NCBI RefSeq assembly: GCF_013282215.1
Contig: NZ_CP048103.1
Location: forward strand, 2,666,001-2,730,000
Direction of reading: 5' to 3'
Source: Kroppenstedtia eburnea
GTDB lineage: Bacteria > Bacillota > Bacilli > Thermoactinomycetales > DSM-45169
Length of the DNA stretch: 64,000 nt
Part shown: piece after piece, positions 52,798 through 62,922 of the stretch
How positions within the stretch are numbered: the stretch's first letter is position 1
Layout of the letters: each line of letters opens with the position of its first letter
The notes under the pieces: generated by a model
The model's database searches: none
What the model saw: the letters and a program-made list of their open reading frames with translations, nothing else
What the model was told of the DNA's origin: nothing
Program-made: the position numbers and the translations under genes

Positions 52798-54603
52798 TCA
52801 CCCCCTCTTTTTCCCTTCCGATTCCTCAGCCAAACCTTCCATCACCTGTCGGAACACCTGATGCGCCCGCAGATCATTCCCGTTTTTGACGGAACGGATC
52901 ACCACAGCCACGGCATAACGTGGACTTTCATAGGGGCTGTATCCCACCATCCACTTGTTGTACCGATCCTTATTCAAGCCCAACTGGGCCGTTCCCGTCT
53001 TCGCACCCATGGATACCGCCGCCCCCTTCAGATCGGAGGCCGTTCCCCGGAGGACGGTTCCCCGCATCATCTCCCGTACGGCACGGAGTGCTCCGGGAGA
53101 GATTTTGCGATCCGTTTTGAGAGCGTGAAGGGAAAAACGAAAGTAGGGTTTCCCGTCATGATACTGAATCTCACGCACCACCCGGGGGTTCATCGTTTTT
53201 CCCCCATGGAACAGAGTGGTCACCATATTGGCCGCTTGAAGCGGGGTCATCCGCACATCCCGCTGCCCGATGGCTGTCTGCACCACGGCCCCGGCATCTT
53301 TACGGGAGGTCTCTTCGGAAAAAATCATCCCCGTCTGTTCCCCGGTCAACTGGCGAAACCCATCTTCCTTGAACACTCGGCCCGACCAGAGGATCCGCTG
53401 CCCCAACCCCATACGACGGGCTGCATCCTCAATCGTTTTCCCCCCCAGCCGTTCCGCCACCTGGGAGAAGACGACATTACAGGAGTTGGCATAGGCCTGG
53501 GATAAGGTTTGGCGCCCGTGTCCCCCTTCTTTGGAATCCTTCATCCCGTAGCGGCCCAGGTGTCCATTGCAGGTGAATGTTTCTGTTGGTTTCACCTTGC
53601 CACTGTCCAGAGCCGCCACCGCGACCACAGTCTTGAAGATGGAGCCCGGGGTCGTCTCCATCAGCGCCCGGTTGTCCCAGGGGTTCTCCCCTTTACGGGC
53701 GGTGTCGGTATCCGGCCGGCTGGCCATGGCCAGAACATCTCCAGTGGCGATCTCCTGCACGACCACAGCTCCATCCGTCACCCCCGCCTCATCCAGCGCC
53801 TTTTCCGCCACCTGCTGTGCTGTCAGGTCCAGGGTGGATTGAATGCGGTAGGGAATCGCTCCGCCGCTTTCCTCCGTCGTCATATTGAGCCCGTTCAAGG
53901 GTTGCCCCCTGCCATCGGTGGTGTAGGTGAGCAACTGTTGAGCCCCTCCGCGCAGAAATGGTTCAAAAGCCGCTTCCAAACCGGTCACCCCGATCCGGGA
54001 ATGGGATTGGTATCGTCCATCGGCCCACTCCTCCGGATACTTCTCCCGCACCAGAAAGGGATTCCGTTCCACCCGTCCGATCAGCTGTTGTGCCGGCCGC
54101 CGTCCGTCATACCGATTGTCCCCCTGAAGGGCGTAAACTCCCGGGATATCCAGCCTCTGGATGGCTCGGGCCTGTTCTTCGGTAAGGGTCGGCCCCTCTC
54201 CTTTCCTGTCGGGAAGCGCACGGGGTTGGTCCAGCTCATCCACCTTCTCCCGAAATTCGCCGAAGGAATATCCGGCGATCTCAGCCACCCGCTTCAACTG
54301 GTCTGCATAGGCGGTCCATTGGCTGTCCGACAGCGGAAAGAGGACCAGTCTCCAATCTTTCTCCCCGGTCAAGGATTTCCCCTTGCGGTCCAGGATCGGC
54401 CCCCGGCCGCTGTCCACCACATACATCCGGCTCTGCTGGGCTTCAGCCCGGGCGATCAAGTCCGCCTCTTCTCCCGAAAAGGAATGCACCGCCACCATCT
54501 GGATCCAATAGAGTCGCAACAGAATTCCGGAAAAGGCCACAGTCAACGCCCCTGTAATCAGCAAGGCTCTCCACCGCTTCGATTCTCCTGCTCCGTTACG
54601 CAT
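52798..54603 (-). CDS. Class B penicillin-binding protein (PbpI/FtsI-like transpeptidase)
   Basis: About 601 residues. One N-terminal membrane anchor (LLITGALTVAFSGILLRL), a dimerisation domain with SGRGPILDRKGK, and a transpeptidase domain whose motifs are TPGSIFKTVVAV (catalytic serine), YANSCNVVF (SxN) and GAKTGTAQ (KTG). It crosslinks peptidoglycan, possibly during sporulation, as PBP4b does in Bacillus, whose gene lies near mltG. ATG at 54603 follows GGGGCGG; 54609 is also possible, and the open frame to 54732 is not coding. Confidence 0.9.
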   Translation of the reverse strand: MRNGAGESKRWRALLITGALTVAFSGILLRLYWIQMVAVHSFSGEEADLIARAEAQQSRMYVVDSGRGPILDRKGKSLTGEKDWRLVLFPLSDSQWTAYADQLKRVAEIAGYSFGEFREKVDELDQPRALPDRKGEGPTLTEEQARAIQRLDIPGVYALQGDNRYDGRRPAQQLIGRVERNPFLVREKYPEEWADGRYQSHSRIGVTGLEAAFEPFLRGGAQQLLTYTTDGRGQPLNGLNMTTEESGGAIPYRIQSTLDLTAQQVAEKALDEAGVTDGAVVVQEIATGDVLAMASRPDTDTARKGENPWDNRALMETTPGSIFKTVVAVAALDSGKVKPTETFTCNGHLGRYGMKDSKEGGHGRQTLSQAYANSCNVVFSQVAERLGGKTIEDAARRMGLGQRILWSGRVFKEDGFRQLTGEQTGMIFSEETSRKDAGAVVQTAIGQRDVRMTPLQAANMVTTLFHGGKTMNPRVVREIQYHDGKPYFRFSLHALKTDRKISPGALRAVREMMRGTVLRGTASDLKGAAVSMGAKTGTAQLGLNKDRYNKWMVGYSPYESPRYAVAVVIRSVKNGNDLRAHQVFRQVMEGLAEESEGKKRG

Positions 54604-54710
54604 CTCCATCCGCCCCTTCCAGCATCCAGCTTGGGCATCTCTTCTGTCGTGTATACCGGATCGGAAAATAAATCGAAACCTACCGGGATCATCCTGCATG
54701 CTCCATAAAA

Positions 54711-54743
54711 ACAGCCCCCCGGTCCGTAACATCGGGGGGCTGT
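54711..54743 (-). terminator. Intrinsic terminator of the first mltG
   Basis: ACAGCCCCCCGAT and ACCGGGGGGCTGT form a stem with eight or more GC pairs, followed on the minus strand by TTTTTATGG. Confidence 0.88.
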
Positions 54744-54767
54744 CGTCCTATCGGTTTTCACAACTCT

Positions 54768-55814
54768 TCACTGGGAGCCATCCTCTTTGGCGGCTTCTTT
54801 TTTGCTTCGCTCGATGTTCTGCAAATGTTCCTTTTCCGTGCGGGCGAAATAATGGAGTCCGGAGCCGTCCTTGCGTGTCACATAATAGAAATAGGGATGT
54901 TTTTCCGGTTCCAGGGCGGCACGGAGCGCCTTGGGACCCGGGTTGGAGATGGGGCCCGGCGGCAATCCTTTGATCCGGTACGTGTTATACGGACTTTTGA
55001 TTTCCAGGTCCTTGTACAGCAACCGGGCTTTCTGCTCGCCCAAGGCATATTGGACGGTGGCATCCACTTGCAGTTTTTTGCCCACCTTCAGACGATTGTA
55101 GATCACTCCGGCGATCCGGGGGAATTCTTCCTCCACTTTTCCTTCCCGTTCAATGATGGAGGCAATGGTCACCCACTCATCCATCGTCAGATTTTGCTCT
55201 TTCAGCTTCGGCCGAATCCCTTCCCGCTCCATATTCCGCTCAAATTGTTGCAGCATTTTCTGCACCAGGTGCTTGGAATCGGTTCCTTTGGGCAGGTTGT
55301 ACGTGATGGGATACAGATACCCCTCCAATTGATAACGCCGCTTCCGATCCGAGGGAATCTCCTTTACAAAAGAGTCGGGATAATCCTCTTTACGGTTCAC
55401 GGCCTGGAGAAATTCGTCGCCGTCCAACCCTTTTTTATCCAACACGGCGGCGATCTTCTCCGCCGTAAATCCTTCCGGAACGGTCAGACGCATCACATTT
55501 TGTGAACCGTCGGTGAAAATATTCAGGATTTCAGGAGTCCCCGAACCTGGAGGAACTTCATACACCCCGGCCTTCAGATCCTTCGTTCTTCCTTTGAGAA
55601 AGGCGTATGCAACAAAGAGGAAATCATCCTTGATCAATTCTTTTCTTTCCAGTTCCCGGCCCACATTCAGAATCGAGTCGCCGGGCTTCACTTCCACCTC
55701 CACCGGCTGCTTCACGGAGGAGGGAGACAGGCTGTGCTCCACATACCAATATCCCAAGGCGGAAAATAACCCCACCATCAGGAAGGTAAAGAATAGACGG
55801 AGTAACCATTTCAT
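54768..55814 (-). CDS. mltG: Endolytic murein transglycosylase MltG (copy 1)
   Basis: A 348-residue YceG-like enzyme. One membrane segment near the N-terminus is followed by a LysM-like domain (VEVKPGDSILNVGRELERKELI) and the catalytic part, with WVTIASIIEREG (catalytic glutamate), EEFPRIAGVIYNRLK and SPYNTYRIKGLPPGPISNPG. It cuts nascent glycan strands at the membrane. It is about 60% similar to the neighbour at 56114, from which it is separated by a foldback element, so this is a tandem duplication. Confidence 0.92.
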   Translation of the reverse strand: MKWLLRLFFTFLMVGLFSALGYWYVEHSLSPSSVKQPVEVEVKPGDSILNVGRELERKELIKDDFLFVAYAFLKGRTKDLKAGVYEVPPGSGTPEILNIFTDGSQNVMRLTVPEGFTAEKIAAVLDKKGLDGDEFLQAVNRKEDYPDSFVKEIPSDRKRRYQLEGYLYPITYNLPKGTDSKHLVQKMLQQFERNMEREGIRPKLKEQNLTMDEWVTIASIIEREGKVEEEFPRIAGVIYNRLKVGKKLQVDATVQYALGEQKARLLYKDLEIKSPYNTYRIKGLPPGPISNPGPKALRAALEPEKHPYFYYVTRKDGSGLHYFARTEKEHLQNIERSKKEAAKEDGSQ

Positions 55815-55979
55815 GGTGGTTGCTTCCTCTCCTGATGTCTTCGCCCCTTACCTTAACATAACCTTGCTTCTTGGACAATCGGCCCAATGAACGAGAAAGG
55901 AGGTAGGCCCGGGTCGACCCCGGACCTCCTCCATTGACCTCAATCCGGACAGCAGGGAGGTCGGGTTTTGCGCCGGGCG

Positions 55980-56116
55980 CAAGAAGTGTTGTGATTTGGT
56001 GCATTCTTGGGCGGTCGGGATGGGGTTTCACATGACCTTCCGGTTGTTCTGAACTGCCAAAGTCACTCCATGTGAAACCCAACCTTTATGACCAACTTTT
56101 TTTACAACACTTCTCA
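55980..56116. repeat. Foldback (MITE-like) element between the two mltG genes
   Basis: Ends are CAAGAAGTGTTGTGATTT and TTTACAACACTTCTCA, with an inner inverted repeat GGGTTTCACATG/CATGTGAAACCC. Units of 52 bp are absent. The end supplies the TGA of mltG copy 2. Confidence 0.85.
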
Positions 56117-57157
56117 GTTTGAGCTGTTTTGCGCCTGCGTCTGTTTGCTCTGTTGAATATAGAGTCGATGCTGTTCAAAGGTTTCGGCAAAATGATGTTC
56201 TCCTGTGCCATCCTTTTTGGTCACATAATAAAGGTATGAGTGTTTGTCCGGATTCAGGGCGGCGAGGAGCGCTTTTTCACCTGGGTTGGAGATGGCTCCC
56301 GGGGGGAGACCATCGATCTTGTACGTATTATAGACACTGTCCAGTTTCAGATCATCGTAGGAAAGACGGGCCTTTTGGGCACCGCGGGCATATTGGATCG
56401 TGGCATCCACCTGAAGCCGCATATTTTTGTTCAGGCGATTGTAGATCACACCTGCGATTTTTGGAAATTCCTGCTTGGCCTGACCTTCCCGTTCCACAAT
56501 CGAGGCGATGGTCACCCATTTATCCAGGGTCAGGTTTTTACTCTCCAGTTGCTCCATCACCCGGTGTTCCTCCATCTTATTGTGGAATTGGCCCAGCATC
56601 ATATTGATCACATCCTCCGGTTTGGCAGTTTTGGGGATGTTGTAGGTGCTGGGAAAGAGATAGCCTTCCAAACGGTAGCGCCGTTGGGCATCGGTGGGAA
56701 CTTTCCGGAGGAAGTCCTGGCTGAATTCCTCTTCTTCCGCCGCCCGGACAAAATCTTCTTTGGAAAATTGAGTTTTTTGTTCCAACTTTTCGCCGATCTG
56801 TTCGATGGTATAACCTTCGGGAATGGTGACCGTGACTGTATTTTGGCGTCCCTTGGTGATGATATCGAGAATTCCGTTGACATTCACATCAGGGGGGATC
56901 TCATATACCCCCGCCTGCAACCCTTTGGATTTGCCCGTCAGCCAAGCATATGTACTGAAAAACCAATCATTGCGGATCAATCCCCGTTCCTTCAGCATGT
57001 GGCCGATTTCCGCCGTGGATGTCCCGGATCCGATCTCCATTTGGACAGGCCGGGAGCGCTTGGGAGAACCGAGGGAGTGATCGACATAAAGATAAGCCAG
57101 AAAAGACCATGCGGAAAAAAGGACCAAAGTATAAATGATACGCATCAGCCATTTCAT
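56114..57157 (-). CDS. mltG: Endolytic murein transglycosylase MltG (copy 2)
   Basis: A 347-residue paralogue. Membrane anchor at residues 7-26, VQMEIGSGTSTAEIGHMLKERGLI, then WVTIASIVEREGQAKQEFPKIAGVIYNRL with the catalytic glutamate and SVYNTYKIDGLPPGAISNPGEKALLAAL. Both copies keep key residues, so both may work. ATG at 57157 follows AGAAGGAG; the open frame to 57238 is leader. It belongs to the conserved alaS-to-mltG run. Its TGA stop lies in the terminus of a repeat, so the C-terminus may be changed. Confidence 0.92.
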   Translation of the reverse strand: MKWLMRIIYTLVLFSAWSFLAYLYVDHSLGSPKRSRPVQMEIGSGTSTAEIGHMLKERGLIRNDWFFSTYAWLTGKSKGLQAGVYEIPPDVNVNGILDIITKGRQNTVTVTIPEGYTIEQIGEKLEQKTQFSKEDFVRAAEEEEFSQDFLRKVPTDAQRRYRLEGYLFPSTYNIPKTAKPEDVINMMLGQFHNKMEEHRVMEQLESKNLTLDKWVTIASIVEREGQAKQEFPKIAGVIYNRLNKNMRLQVDATIQYARGAQKARLSYDDLKLDSVYNTYKIDGLPPGAISNPGEKALLAALNPDKHSYLYYVTKKDGTGEHHFAETFEQHRLYIQQSKQTQAQNSSN

Positions 57158-57244
57158 CCATGGGTACTCCTTCTTCTGTTTTGCCCTCCTTATGTTATCA
57201 CATGTCCCACAAAAAAAAACGGGGGGTACCCCCGTCAATCGACA

Positions 57245-57559
57245 TCAATCGCCTAAATAGAGCATTTCGTCTAGTGCATCCGTCACATGATCCCATTCAT
57301 CCTCATCATCCACATGCTCCAGACGCGGACCTCCGTCTTTTTGGCTGACCCGAAAGATAAAGGCATCCGGATCTCGTTCTTCGGAAGCGCTCAACACCGC
57401 GTAATGACGTCCATCCACTTCCAACTCCCTCAAAATCCGATACCGGGAATCCTGGTTGACCCCCTCTTCATCCACCAGAGTCAGTTCCTGTCCCCATTCG
57501 TTTTCGAGGGTATTCAGTTTCCTGACCATTCCTTCACTCTGTGTCTCCAAAAGGATCAC
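57245..57559 (-). CDS. DUF1292-family protein (second copy)
   Basis: A 104-residue acidic protein. GQELTLVDEEGVNQDSRYRILRELEVDGRHYAVL and FIFRV are the strands typical of the YrzB/DUF1292 fold, and the tail DDEDEWDHVTDALDEML resembles that of its neighbour. GTG at 57559 is four bases after the upstream stop; the ATG at 57529 is possible but has no spacing for its AAGGA. Function unknown. Confidence 0.82.
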   Translation of the reverse strand: MILLETQSEGMVRKLNTLENEWGQELTLVDEEGVNQDSRYRILRELEVDGRHYAVLSASEERDPDAFIFRVSQKDGGPRLEHVDDEDEWDHVTDALDEMLYLGD

Positions 57560-57562
57560 CCA

Positions 57563-57877
57563 TCATCCGTCATCGTGATTCAGTTCCGTCTCCAGTGTGT
57601 GCAAGACTTCTTCGATCATGTCCCACTCGCTCTCATCTTCAATCGGAATCAGGTTGATATTTTCCCCGTCCTCTTCATAGCGGAAGGGATAAACCTCCTG
57701 TTCCGCCGTCTCGTCGTCATCTTCCCCCTCATCCTCGTCGGCAGGGGTGAGCAAAATGTATTTATGGCCATTATCCCGCTCAAACTGGAAGAGTACCTCA
57801 AAGGTCTCCTCCTGACCATCCTCATTGCTGATGACGATCATTTCTTGTTCATGTTCATGGTTTCCATTCTCACTCAT
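57563..57877 (-). CDS. yrzB: DUF1292-family protein (YrzB)
   Basis: A 104-residue very acidic protein. MIVISNEDGQEETFEVLFQFERDNGHKYILL, an acidic linker (ADEDEGEDDDE) and EVYPFRYEEDGENINLIPIEDESEWDMIEEVL match the YrzB family, usually encoded beside ruvX and ireB. GGAGGAATAGAG precedes ATG, which overlaps ruvX by eight bases. Confidence 0.92.
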   Translation of the reverse strand: MSENGNHEHEQEMIVISNEDGQEETFEVLFQFERDNGHKYILLTPADEDEGEDDDETAEQEVYPFRYEEDGENINLIPIEDESEWDMIEEVLHTLETELNHDDG

Positions 57878-58295
57878 CTCTATTCCTCCTTCGGGCTTCC
57901 AGGTACCCTTGCAGAATCCAGGAGGCCGCCATTCGATCGACCACTTTTCGCCGTTTGCGACGACTCAGATCGGCGTCGATCAAGGTCCTTTCCACTGCAA
58001 CGGTGGACAATCGTTCATCCCATAGTTCCACCGGGATTTGAAAACGTTCTTCCAATTCCCGACCCAATTGTCTGCAGGCTTCCCCTTTCGCTCCGATGGA
58101 GCCGTCCATATTGCGGGGCAGGCCCACGACAAGGGCTTCCACTTCATAATCCTCAATCAGTCGGGCGAGGCGGTCCAGCCAATCAGGGTGATCCCGCCGG
58201 AGGACATCCACCCCCTGAGCGGTCCACCCCATCGGATCGCTGACTGCCACTCCCACCCGTTTTTCTCCCAGGTCCAATCCCATGATTCTGGTCAA
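57870..58295 (-). CDS. ruvX: Putative Holliday junction resolvase/pre-16S rRNA nuclease (YqgF)
   Basis: A 141-residue RNase H-like nuclease. IMGLDLGEKRVGVAVSDPMG holds the first catalytic aspartate, EALVVGLPRNMDGSIG the glutamate region, and LWDERLSTVAVERTLIDAD and RKVVDRMAASWILQGYLE the C-terminal sites. It probably processes the 16S rRNA precursor. TTG at 58295 lies eight bases behind AGGAG; ATG at 58283 is less well placed. Confidence 0.93.
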   Translation of the reverse strand: MTRIMGLDLGEKRVGVAVSDPMGWTAQGVDVLRRDHPDWLDRLARLIEDYEVEALVVGLPRNMDGSIGAKGEACRQLGRELEERFQIPVELWDERLSTVAVERTLIDADLSRRKRRKVVDRMAASWILQGYLEARRRNRDE

Positions 58296-58332
58296 TCGAT
58301 TCGCTCCTGACCATCCATTTTCTTTGGCTCAC

Positions 58333-58593
58333 TCAGTCCTGTTGCTGATTGGATTCAAGAAAGGTTTTCACCAGTTCCTCCAACAGTTCATCCCGTTCCA
58401 GCTTGCGGATCAAGGCACGGGCGTTATTGTGCCGGGGGATATATGCCGGATCTCCGGAGAGGAGATACCCCACCAACTGGTTGATCGGATTGTATCCCTT
58501 CTCTTTGAGAGCGGAGTATACCATCAACAACACTTCTCGGGGGTTCGCTTCCTGATCCTCTCCACGGAAGTCAAATTTCATTGTTTTATCCAT
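58333..58593 (-). CDS. ireB: IreB-family regulatory phosphoprotein (YrzL)
   Basis: An 86-residue protein with the IreB pattern: [58 protein letters not shown]. In enterococci it is phosphorylated by a PASTA kinase and affects cephalosporin resistance. ATG at 58593 matches the family start; AAAGAGGTG lies 12 bases upstream. It sits between alaS and ruvX as in Bacillus. Confidence 0.93.
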   Translation of the reverse strand: MDKTMKFDFRGEDQEANPREVLLMVYSALKEKGYNPINQLVGYLLSGDPAYIPRHNNARALIRKLERDELLEELVKTFLESNQQQD

Positions 58594-58711
58594 GGACAGT
58601 CTTAACACCTCTTTCTATCTATTGGCCATCTTTCTGTTAACCATTCGCCCTTACAGATTCATTTCCTCTTTTTTCATGAAATTGCTTTCTTGAAACGGGG
58701 AAGGGAAAAGG

Positions 58712-61336
58712 TTATCCCTGTTGTTTAATATATTCCATCGCGGCAGCCAAAGCTTCATCCAATTTTTCCGGTTGCTTGCCCCCGGCTTGAGCCATGTCCG
58801 GTCGTCCCCCTCCGCCGCCGCCGCAGCGGGATGCCGCTTCCTTGACCAATTTTCCGGCATGGAACCCCGCCTTTACACAATCGGAAGAGACAGCGGCCAC
58901 CAATTGCACTTTCCCTTCACCCGCCGCGCCGAGGAGAATGATCCCCCGGGGAATCCGGGTTTTCAGGTCATCCACCATCTGTCGCAATCCTTCCATATCC
59001 GGAACATCCACTTTGGCCGTCAAGACCGGAATCCCGTTGATCTCCTTCACATCCCGGGCCAGATTCTCCCCTTCCAGCCGATTCAGTTTGGATCGCAGGG
59101 ATTCATTCTCCCGGGTCAATTCCTTTGCCCGGTTCTGCAATGTCTCCAATCGCTCCACCACTTCAGCGGGGTTGGTTTTGAGACGGCGGGCAGCCTCCTC
59201 CAGAATATCCAGCCTGTTTTCAAGGTGGCGATAGGCATGACGACCGGTCACCGCTTCCACGCGACGGATGCCGGAACCGATCCCCCCTTCACTCACCAGT
59301 TTGAACAGTCCGATCTCCCCCGTCTGTCGGACATGGGTACCGCTGCACAGCTCCAGACTGTAATCCCCTACCCGAACCACACGCACCCGATCTCCGTATT
59401 TTTCTCCAAACAGGGCCATCGCCCCCATCGCTTTGGCCTCTTCCAGGTCTTTCTCAAAGGTTTCCACCGGGAGATTGGCCCAGATCTGTTGATTGACCCG
59501 TTCTTCCACTTCCCGTCTCTGTTCCTCGCTCATGGGCTCCATATGGGTGAAATCAAAACGGAGCCGGTCGGGGGCCACCAGGGAGCCCGCTTGATTCACA
59601 TGGTCCCCCACCACTTCTTTCAATGCTTTGTGCAACAGATGGGTGGCTGTGTGATTCTTCACCACATCTTCCCTGAATCCATGATCAATCCGGGCACGTG
59701 CCCGGTCTCCCCGCTGCAGGGTTCCTTCTTGCACCCGGACTTGGTGGATATGTTCCCCCCGGGGGCCCTTTTTTACATCCTCCACCAGCAGCCGGGCCCC
59801 GGAGGTGAGAATCTCCCCGCGATCTCCCACCTGACCCCCGCTTTCGGCATAGAAGGGGGTCTCCTCCAACAGGACGAAACAGCTGTCTCCTTCATCCACC
59901 TCTTCCACCAAGCGGTGATCATCGATGATAGCCACCACCCGGGTATCCGCCCCGCGGGAGGTATACCCGATAAAGTGAGTCTTCACATCCAACTCGGCGA
60001 AGACGCCGCCTTGGACCTGCATGCTCCCTTCATCCTGCCGGGCCTTTCGCGCCCGTTCCCGCTGGCGGGCCATCTCCTGCTCAAACCCTTTGGTATCCAC
60101 AGTCAGTCCCTTTTCACGGGCAAAGTCTTCTGTCAGATCCAGGGGAAACCCATAGGTGTCATACAGAGTAAAGGCGTCGGAACCGCTGATCTCTCTCTTT
60201 CCTTCCTCCCGAAGCTTTGCCGCCTTCCTCTCCAGAAGATGCAATCCCTCGGACAACGTTTCCAAGAACCGCTCCTCTTCCTTTTTGATCACCCGGCGGA
60301 TCAAATCTTTCTTTTGGGCTGGCTCCGGATAAAACTCCTCCATCATCCCGGCCACCACATCTGTCAGAGAATAAAGGGAAGCCTGTTCAATTCCCAGGGT
60401 GCGTGCATATCGAACCGCCCGGCGCAAAAGCCGTCTCAGGACATACCCCCGCCCTTCATTGGAAGGAGTCACTCCGTCACCGATGGCAAACACCAGCGTG
60501 CGTATATGATCGGCGATCACCCTGAGTGCAGTGTCCGTTTTCGGATCGACCCCGTATGTGACGCCGGCCCGTTCACAAATGGCTTGGATGATGGGTTGAA
60601 AAAGATCCGTGTCAAAATTGGTTGGAACATCCTGCATCACAGATGCCATTCGCTCCAGTCCCATCCCGGTATCGATATTCTTCTTGGGAAGTGGGGTGTA
60701 GCTCCCGTCGGGATTGTGATTGTATTGGGAGAAGACCAAATTCCAAATCTCCAGAAAGCGTTCATTTTCCCCTCCGGGATAGCATTCCGGATCATCGGGA
60801 TCCCCATAGGCTTCCCCCCGATCGTAGAAGATCTCCGTGTTGGGTCCGCTGGGCCCTTCCCCGATATCCCAGAAGTTATCTTTCAGCTTGACGATTCGTT
60901 CTTCGGGAATCCCCACTTGTTCGTGCCAGATCCGATAAGCTTCATCATCCTCGGGATGGATGGTGACGGAAAGTCGTCGGGGATCCATTCCCATCCAGGC
61001 GGGATCCGTCAAAAACTCCCACGCCCACCGGATCGCCTCCTCCTTGAAATAATCTCCGATGGAGAAGTTGCCCAGCATTTCGAAAAAAGTCTGGTGACGG
61101 GCGGTGTAGCCCACATTTTCGATATCGTTGGTCCGGATCGACTTCTGTGCGTTGACGATCCGGGGATTGTCCGGTTTCACCCGGCCGTCGAAGTATTTCT
61201 TCAACGTGGCCACCCCGCTGTTGATCCACAGGAGAGACGGATCGTCCACGGGCACCAGGGAGGCGCTGGGTTCCACCCGATGTCCTTTCTCCTTGAAGAA
61301 ATCAAGAAACTTTTGCCGGATTTCGTTCCCTTTCAT
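58712..61336 (-). CDS. alaS: Alanyl-tRNA synthetase
   Basis: An 874-residue class II synthetase. [28 protein letters not shown] (motif 1 area), [27 protein letters not shown], and the editing-domain zinc motif [11 protein letters not shown] with [17 protein letters not shown] are clear; the C-terminal [15 protein letters not shown] is the usual C-Ala end. ATG at 61336 lies nine bases behind AAGGGG. The first ATG of the open frame (61375) lies in the T-box terminator and is not the start. Confidence 0.96.
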   Translation of the reverse strand: MKGNEIRQKFLDFFKEKGHRVEPSASLVPVDDPSLLWINSGVATLKKYFDGRVKPDNPRIVNAQKSIRTNDIENVGYTARHQTFFEMLGNFSIGDYFKEEAIRWAWEFLTDPAWMGMDPRRLSVTIHPEDDEAYRIWHEQVGIPEERIVKLKDNFWDIGEGPSGPNTEIFYDRGEAYGDPDDPECYPGGENERFLEIWNLVFSQYNHNPDGSYTPLPKKNIDTGMGLERMASVMQDVPTNFDTDLFQPIIQAICERAGVTYGVDPKTDTALRVIADHIRTLVFAIGDGVTPSNEGRGYVLRRLLRRAVRYARTLGIEQASLYSLTDVVAGMMEEFYPEPAQKKDLIRRVIKKEEERFLETLSEGLHLLERKAAKLREEGKREISGSDAFTLYDTYGFPLDLTEDFAREKGLTVDTKGFEQEMARQRERARKARQDEGSMQVQGGVFAELDVKTHFIGYTSRGADTRVVAIIDDHRLVEEVDEGDSCFVLLEETPFYAESGGQVGDRGEILTSGARLLVEDVKKGPRGEHIHQVRVQEGTLQRGDRARARIDHGFREDVVKNHTATHLLHKALKEVVGDHVNQAGSLVAPDRLRFDFTHMEPMSEEQRREVEERVNQQIWANLPVETFEKDLEEAKAMGAMALFGEKYGDRVRVVRVGDYSLELCSGTHVRQTGEIGLFKLVSEGGIGSGIRRVEAVTGRHAYRHLENRLDILEEAARRLKTNPAEVVERLETLQNRAKELTRENESLRSKLNRLEGENLARDVKEINGIPVLTAKVDVPDMEGLRQMVDDLKTRIPRGIILLGAAGEGKVQLVAAVSSDCVKAGFHAGKLVKEAASRCGGGGGGRPDMAQAGGKQPEKLDEALAAAMEYIKQQG

Positions 61337-61359
61337 CCGCTTCATCCCCTTCAACCAAA

Positions 61360-61605
61360 ATAAAAAACCTTTCATCCCTTCAGGGACGAGAAAGGTTCCC
61401 GCGGTACCACCCCGATTACCCCCGCACTCCCGGCGAAGGTCTCTTAAAAAGATAACGGCTTGAAGGTCGCCGGCGGGTTTCCACCCGCACTCCGGAACTG
61501 GCTTTCAACCACCTGCGTCCGCAAAAGGTCTTTCAGCCGGGGACCTTTCTCTCTGGGCGGGCATCCGGTTTACTTCGGTTCCGTCAACGTATTTACGATG
61601 TATTG
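61360..61605 (-). promoter_or_regulatory. T-box leader of alaS
   Basis: On the minus strand, the antiterminator core GGGGTGGTACCGCGGGAA is followed by the terminator GAACCTTTCTCGTCCC...GGGATGAAAGGTTTTTTATTTT. Upstream are Stem I-like helices including the AGAGAGAAAGG region. Uncharged tRNA-Ala should stabilise the antiterminator and allow alaS expression. Confidence 0.95.
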
Positions 61606-61666
61606 ATGTTTTTAAAACAGGTTGTCCCGCCTATTATACTACGAATGGCCCGCACTTCATACCTGT

Positions 61667-62737
61667 TCAGGGCTGTTTTTTCATGTAATGAGCCACCACA
61701 TGCTCCACAATCACTTTGGCCACGGCAAAGAAGGGAACCGCCAAAATCAGACCGATAACTCCACCGGCTTCCCCTCCCACCAAGAGGGCAAAAATAATGA
61801 ACAGAGGGTGCATATGCAACGTCTTGCCCACGATCTGGGGGGAAAGGATATTTCCCTCCACCATCTGAACCAGCAGATTGACAACGATAACTGCGATCAT
61901 CTTCTCCGGAGAGATCGTCATCGCCACCAACAATGCAGGGATCGCTCCGAAAAAGGGACCCAGATAAGGGATGACATTGAAAACAGCCACCAGCAAGGCG
62001 AGAATCAGGGCATAGGGCAGGTGAATAATCAGATACCCGATATAAGCCAGTATACCCACACTGGCACAGACGAGCAACTGTCCCCGGATGTAATTGCCCA
62101 GGGCTTCATCCACATCCCGAAACAAGTGGAGCACTTCCTTCCGCCGACGGACAGGAAGCAAGGTGATCAATGATTTTTCGATCACATCCACATCTTTCAA
62201 CATGTAAAAGGCGAGAAAGGGGATGATCACCACCAAAAAAAGTTGATTGAGGGTGGATCCCAGGGAATCCATCAGATTGCCCACCCCGTCAGTGACAGCC
62301 CCTTCCATTCGATTGAGGGATTTTTCAATCCCCAACCGCACACTATCGGGAAGGGAATCCTTGCTGTGGTTGTATTGGTCGATCCAGGACTGAACCCGGG
62401 CGTTCCATTCCGGCAGATGTTCGGAAAGCTCGGCCAATTGCGTATTGAGCAGTGGAACCAGATGGGTTAAAAGGATGGCGATTGCACCGATGAACAAAGA
62501 ATAGATCAGCAGAACGGCCAGGGAGCGGGGAAGGGAACGATTGGCCAACAGATTGACCACCGGATTCAGGAGATAGGAGATGATAACTGCCACCAGAAAA
62601 GGACCCAACACCGCTTTGATAAAGAGAAACACCGCCCGGATCAGCGGTTCAATCTGGACCAGCAAAAACAGAATCCCCAAGATCATGAGAACCAGCAAAG
62701 CCGTCCCCAGCCAACGGCTTTGCGTCAACCGATCCAT
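61667..62737 (-). CDS. AI-2E family transporter (YrrI)
   Basis: A 356-residue membrane protein with about eight segments. ALLVLMILGILFLLVQIEPL, the mid-protein loop VIIPFLAFYMLKDVDVIEKSL, and LIHLPYALILALLVAVFNVIPYLGPFFGAIPALLVA are typical of the TqsA/YrrI/PerM family. Substrates vary in the family, and no substrate can be read here. AGGGGAGGTGGAG precedes the ATG at 62737. The position next to alaS is as in Bacillus. Confidence 0.93.
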   Translation of the reverse strand: MDRLTQSRWLGTALLVLMILGILFLLVQIEPLIRAVFLFIKAVLGPFLVAVIISYLLNPVVNLLANRSLPRSLAVLLIYSLFIGAIAILLTHLVPLLNTQLAELSEHLPEWNARVQSWIDQYNHSKDSLPDSVRLGIEKSLNRMEGAVTDGVGNLMDSLGSTLNQLFLVVIIPFLAFYMLKDVDVIEKSLITLLPVRRRKEVLHLFRDVDEALGNYIRGQLLVCASVGILAYIGYLIIHLPYALILALLVAVFNVIPYLGPFFGAIPALLVAMTISPEKMIAVIVVNLLVQMVEGNILSPQIVGKTLHMHPLFIIFALLVGGEAGGVIGLILAVPFFAVAKVIVEHVVAHYMKKQP

Positions 62738-62807
62738 ATCTCCACCTCCCCTGACTTCTTGATACAGTATATGTCCAACCCCCGGCATTTACCCAACCAA
62801 TCAGAAA

Positions 62808-62833
62808 CCCCCGGAAGCATCAGCTTCCGGGGG
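62808..62833 (-). terminator. Intrinsic terminator
   Basis: CCCCCGGAAGC and GCTTCCGGGGG form an 11-pair stem, followed on the minus strand by TTTCTGATT. It separates the PRC-barrel group from yrrI. Confidence 0.85.
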
Positions 62834-62922
62834 CAAGTCATCCAGCCTTTTTCAAGGCTGCCTTCGCTCAAGCCTGCTGCAGAAGGGGGGTCAGGTATCC
62901 AAAGAACGGGGCAAAGGATGGG

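Noticed and set aside
58721-61363. An 880-codon open frame on the plus strand opposite alaS
   Set aside because: It is an antisense shadow of alaS caused by codon bias; its translation is low-complexity with no domain, and the minus-strand frame has all AlaRS motifs.
61337-61375. Upstream ATG extending alaS to 61375
   Set aside because: That ATG lies in the T-box terminator stem (ATGAAAGGTTTTTT), which is incompatible with a start when the leader is folded; ATG at 61336 has a proper ribosome-binding site.
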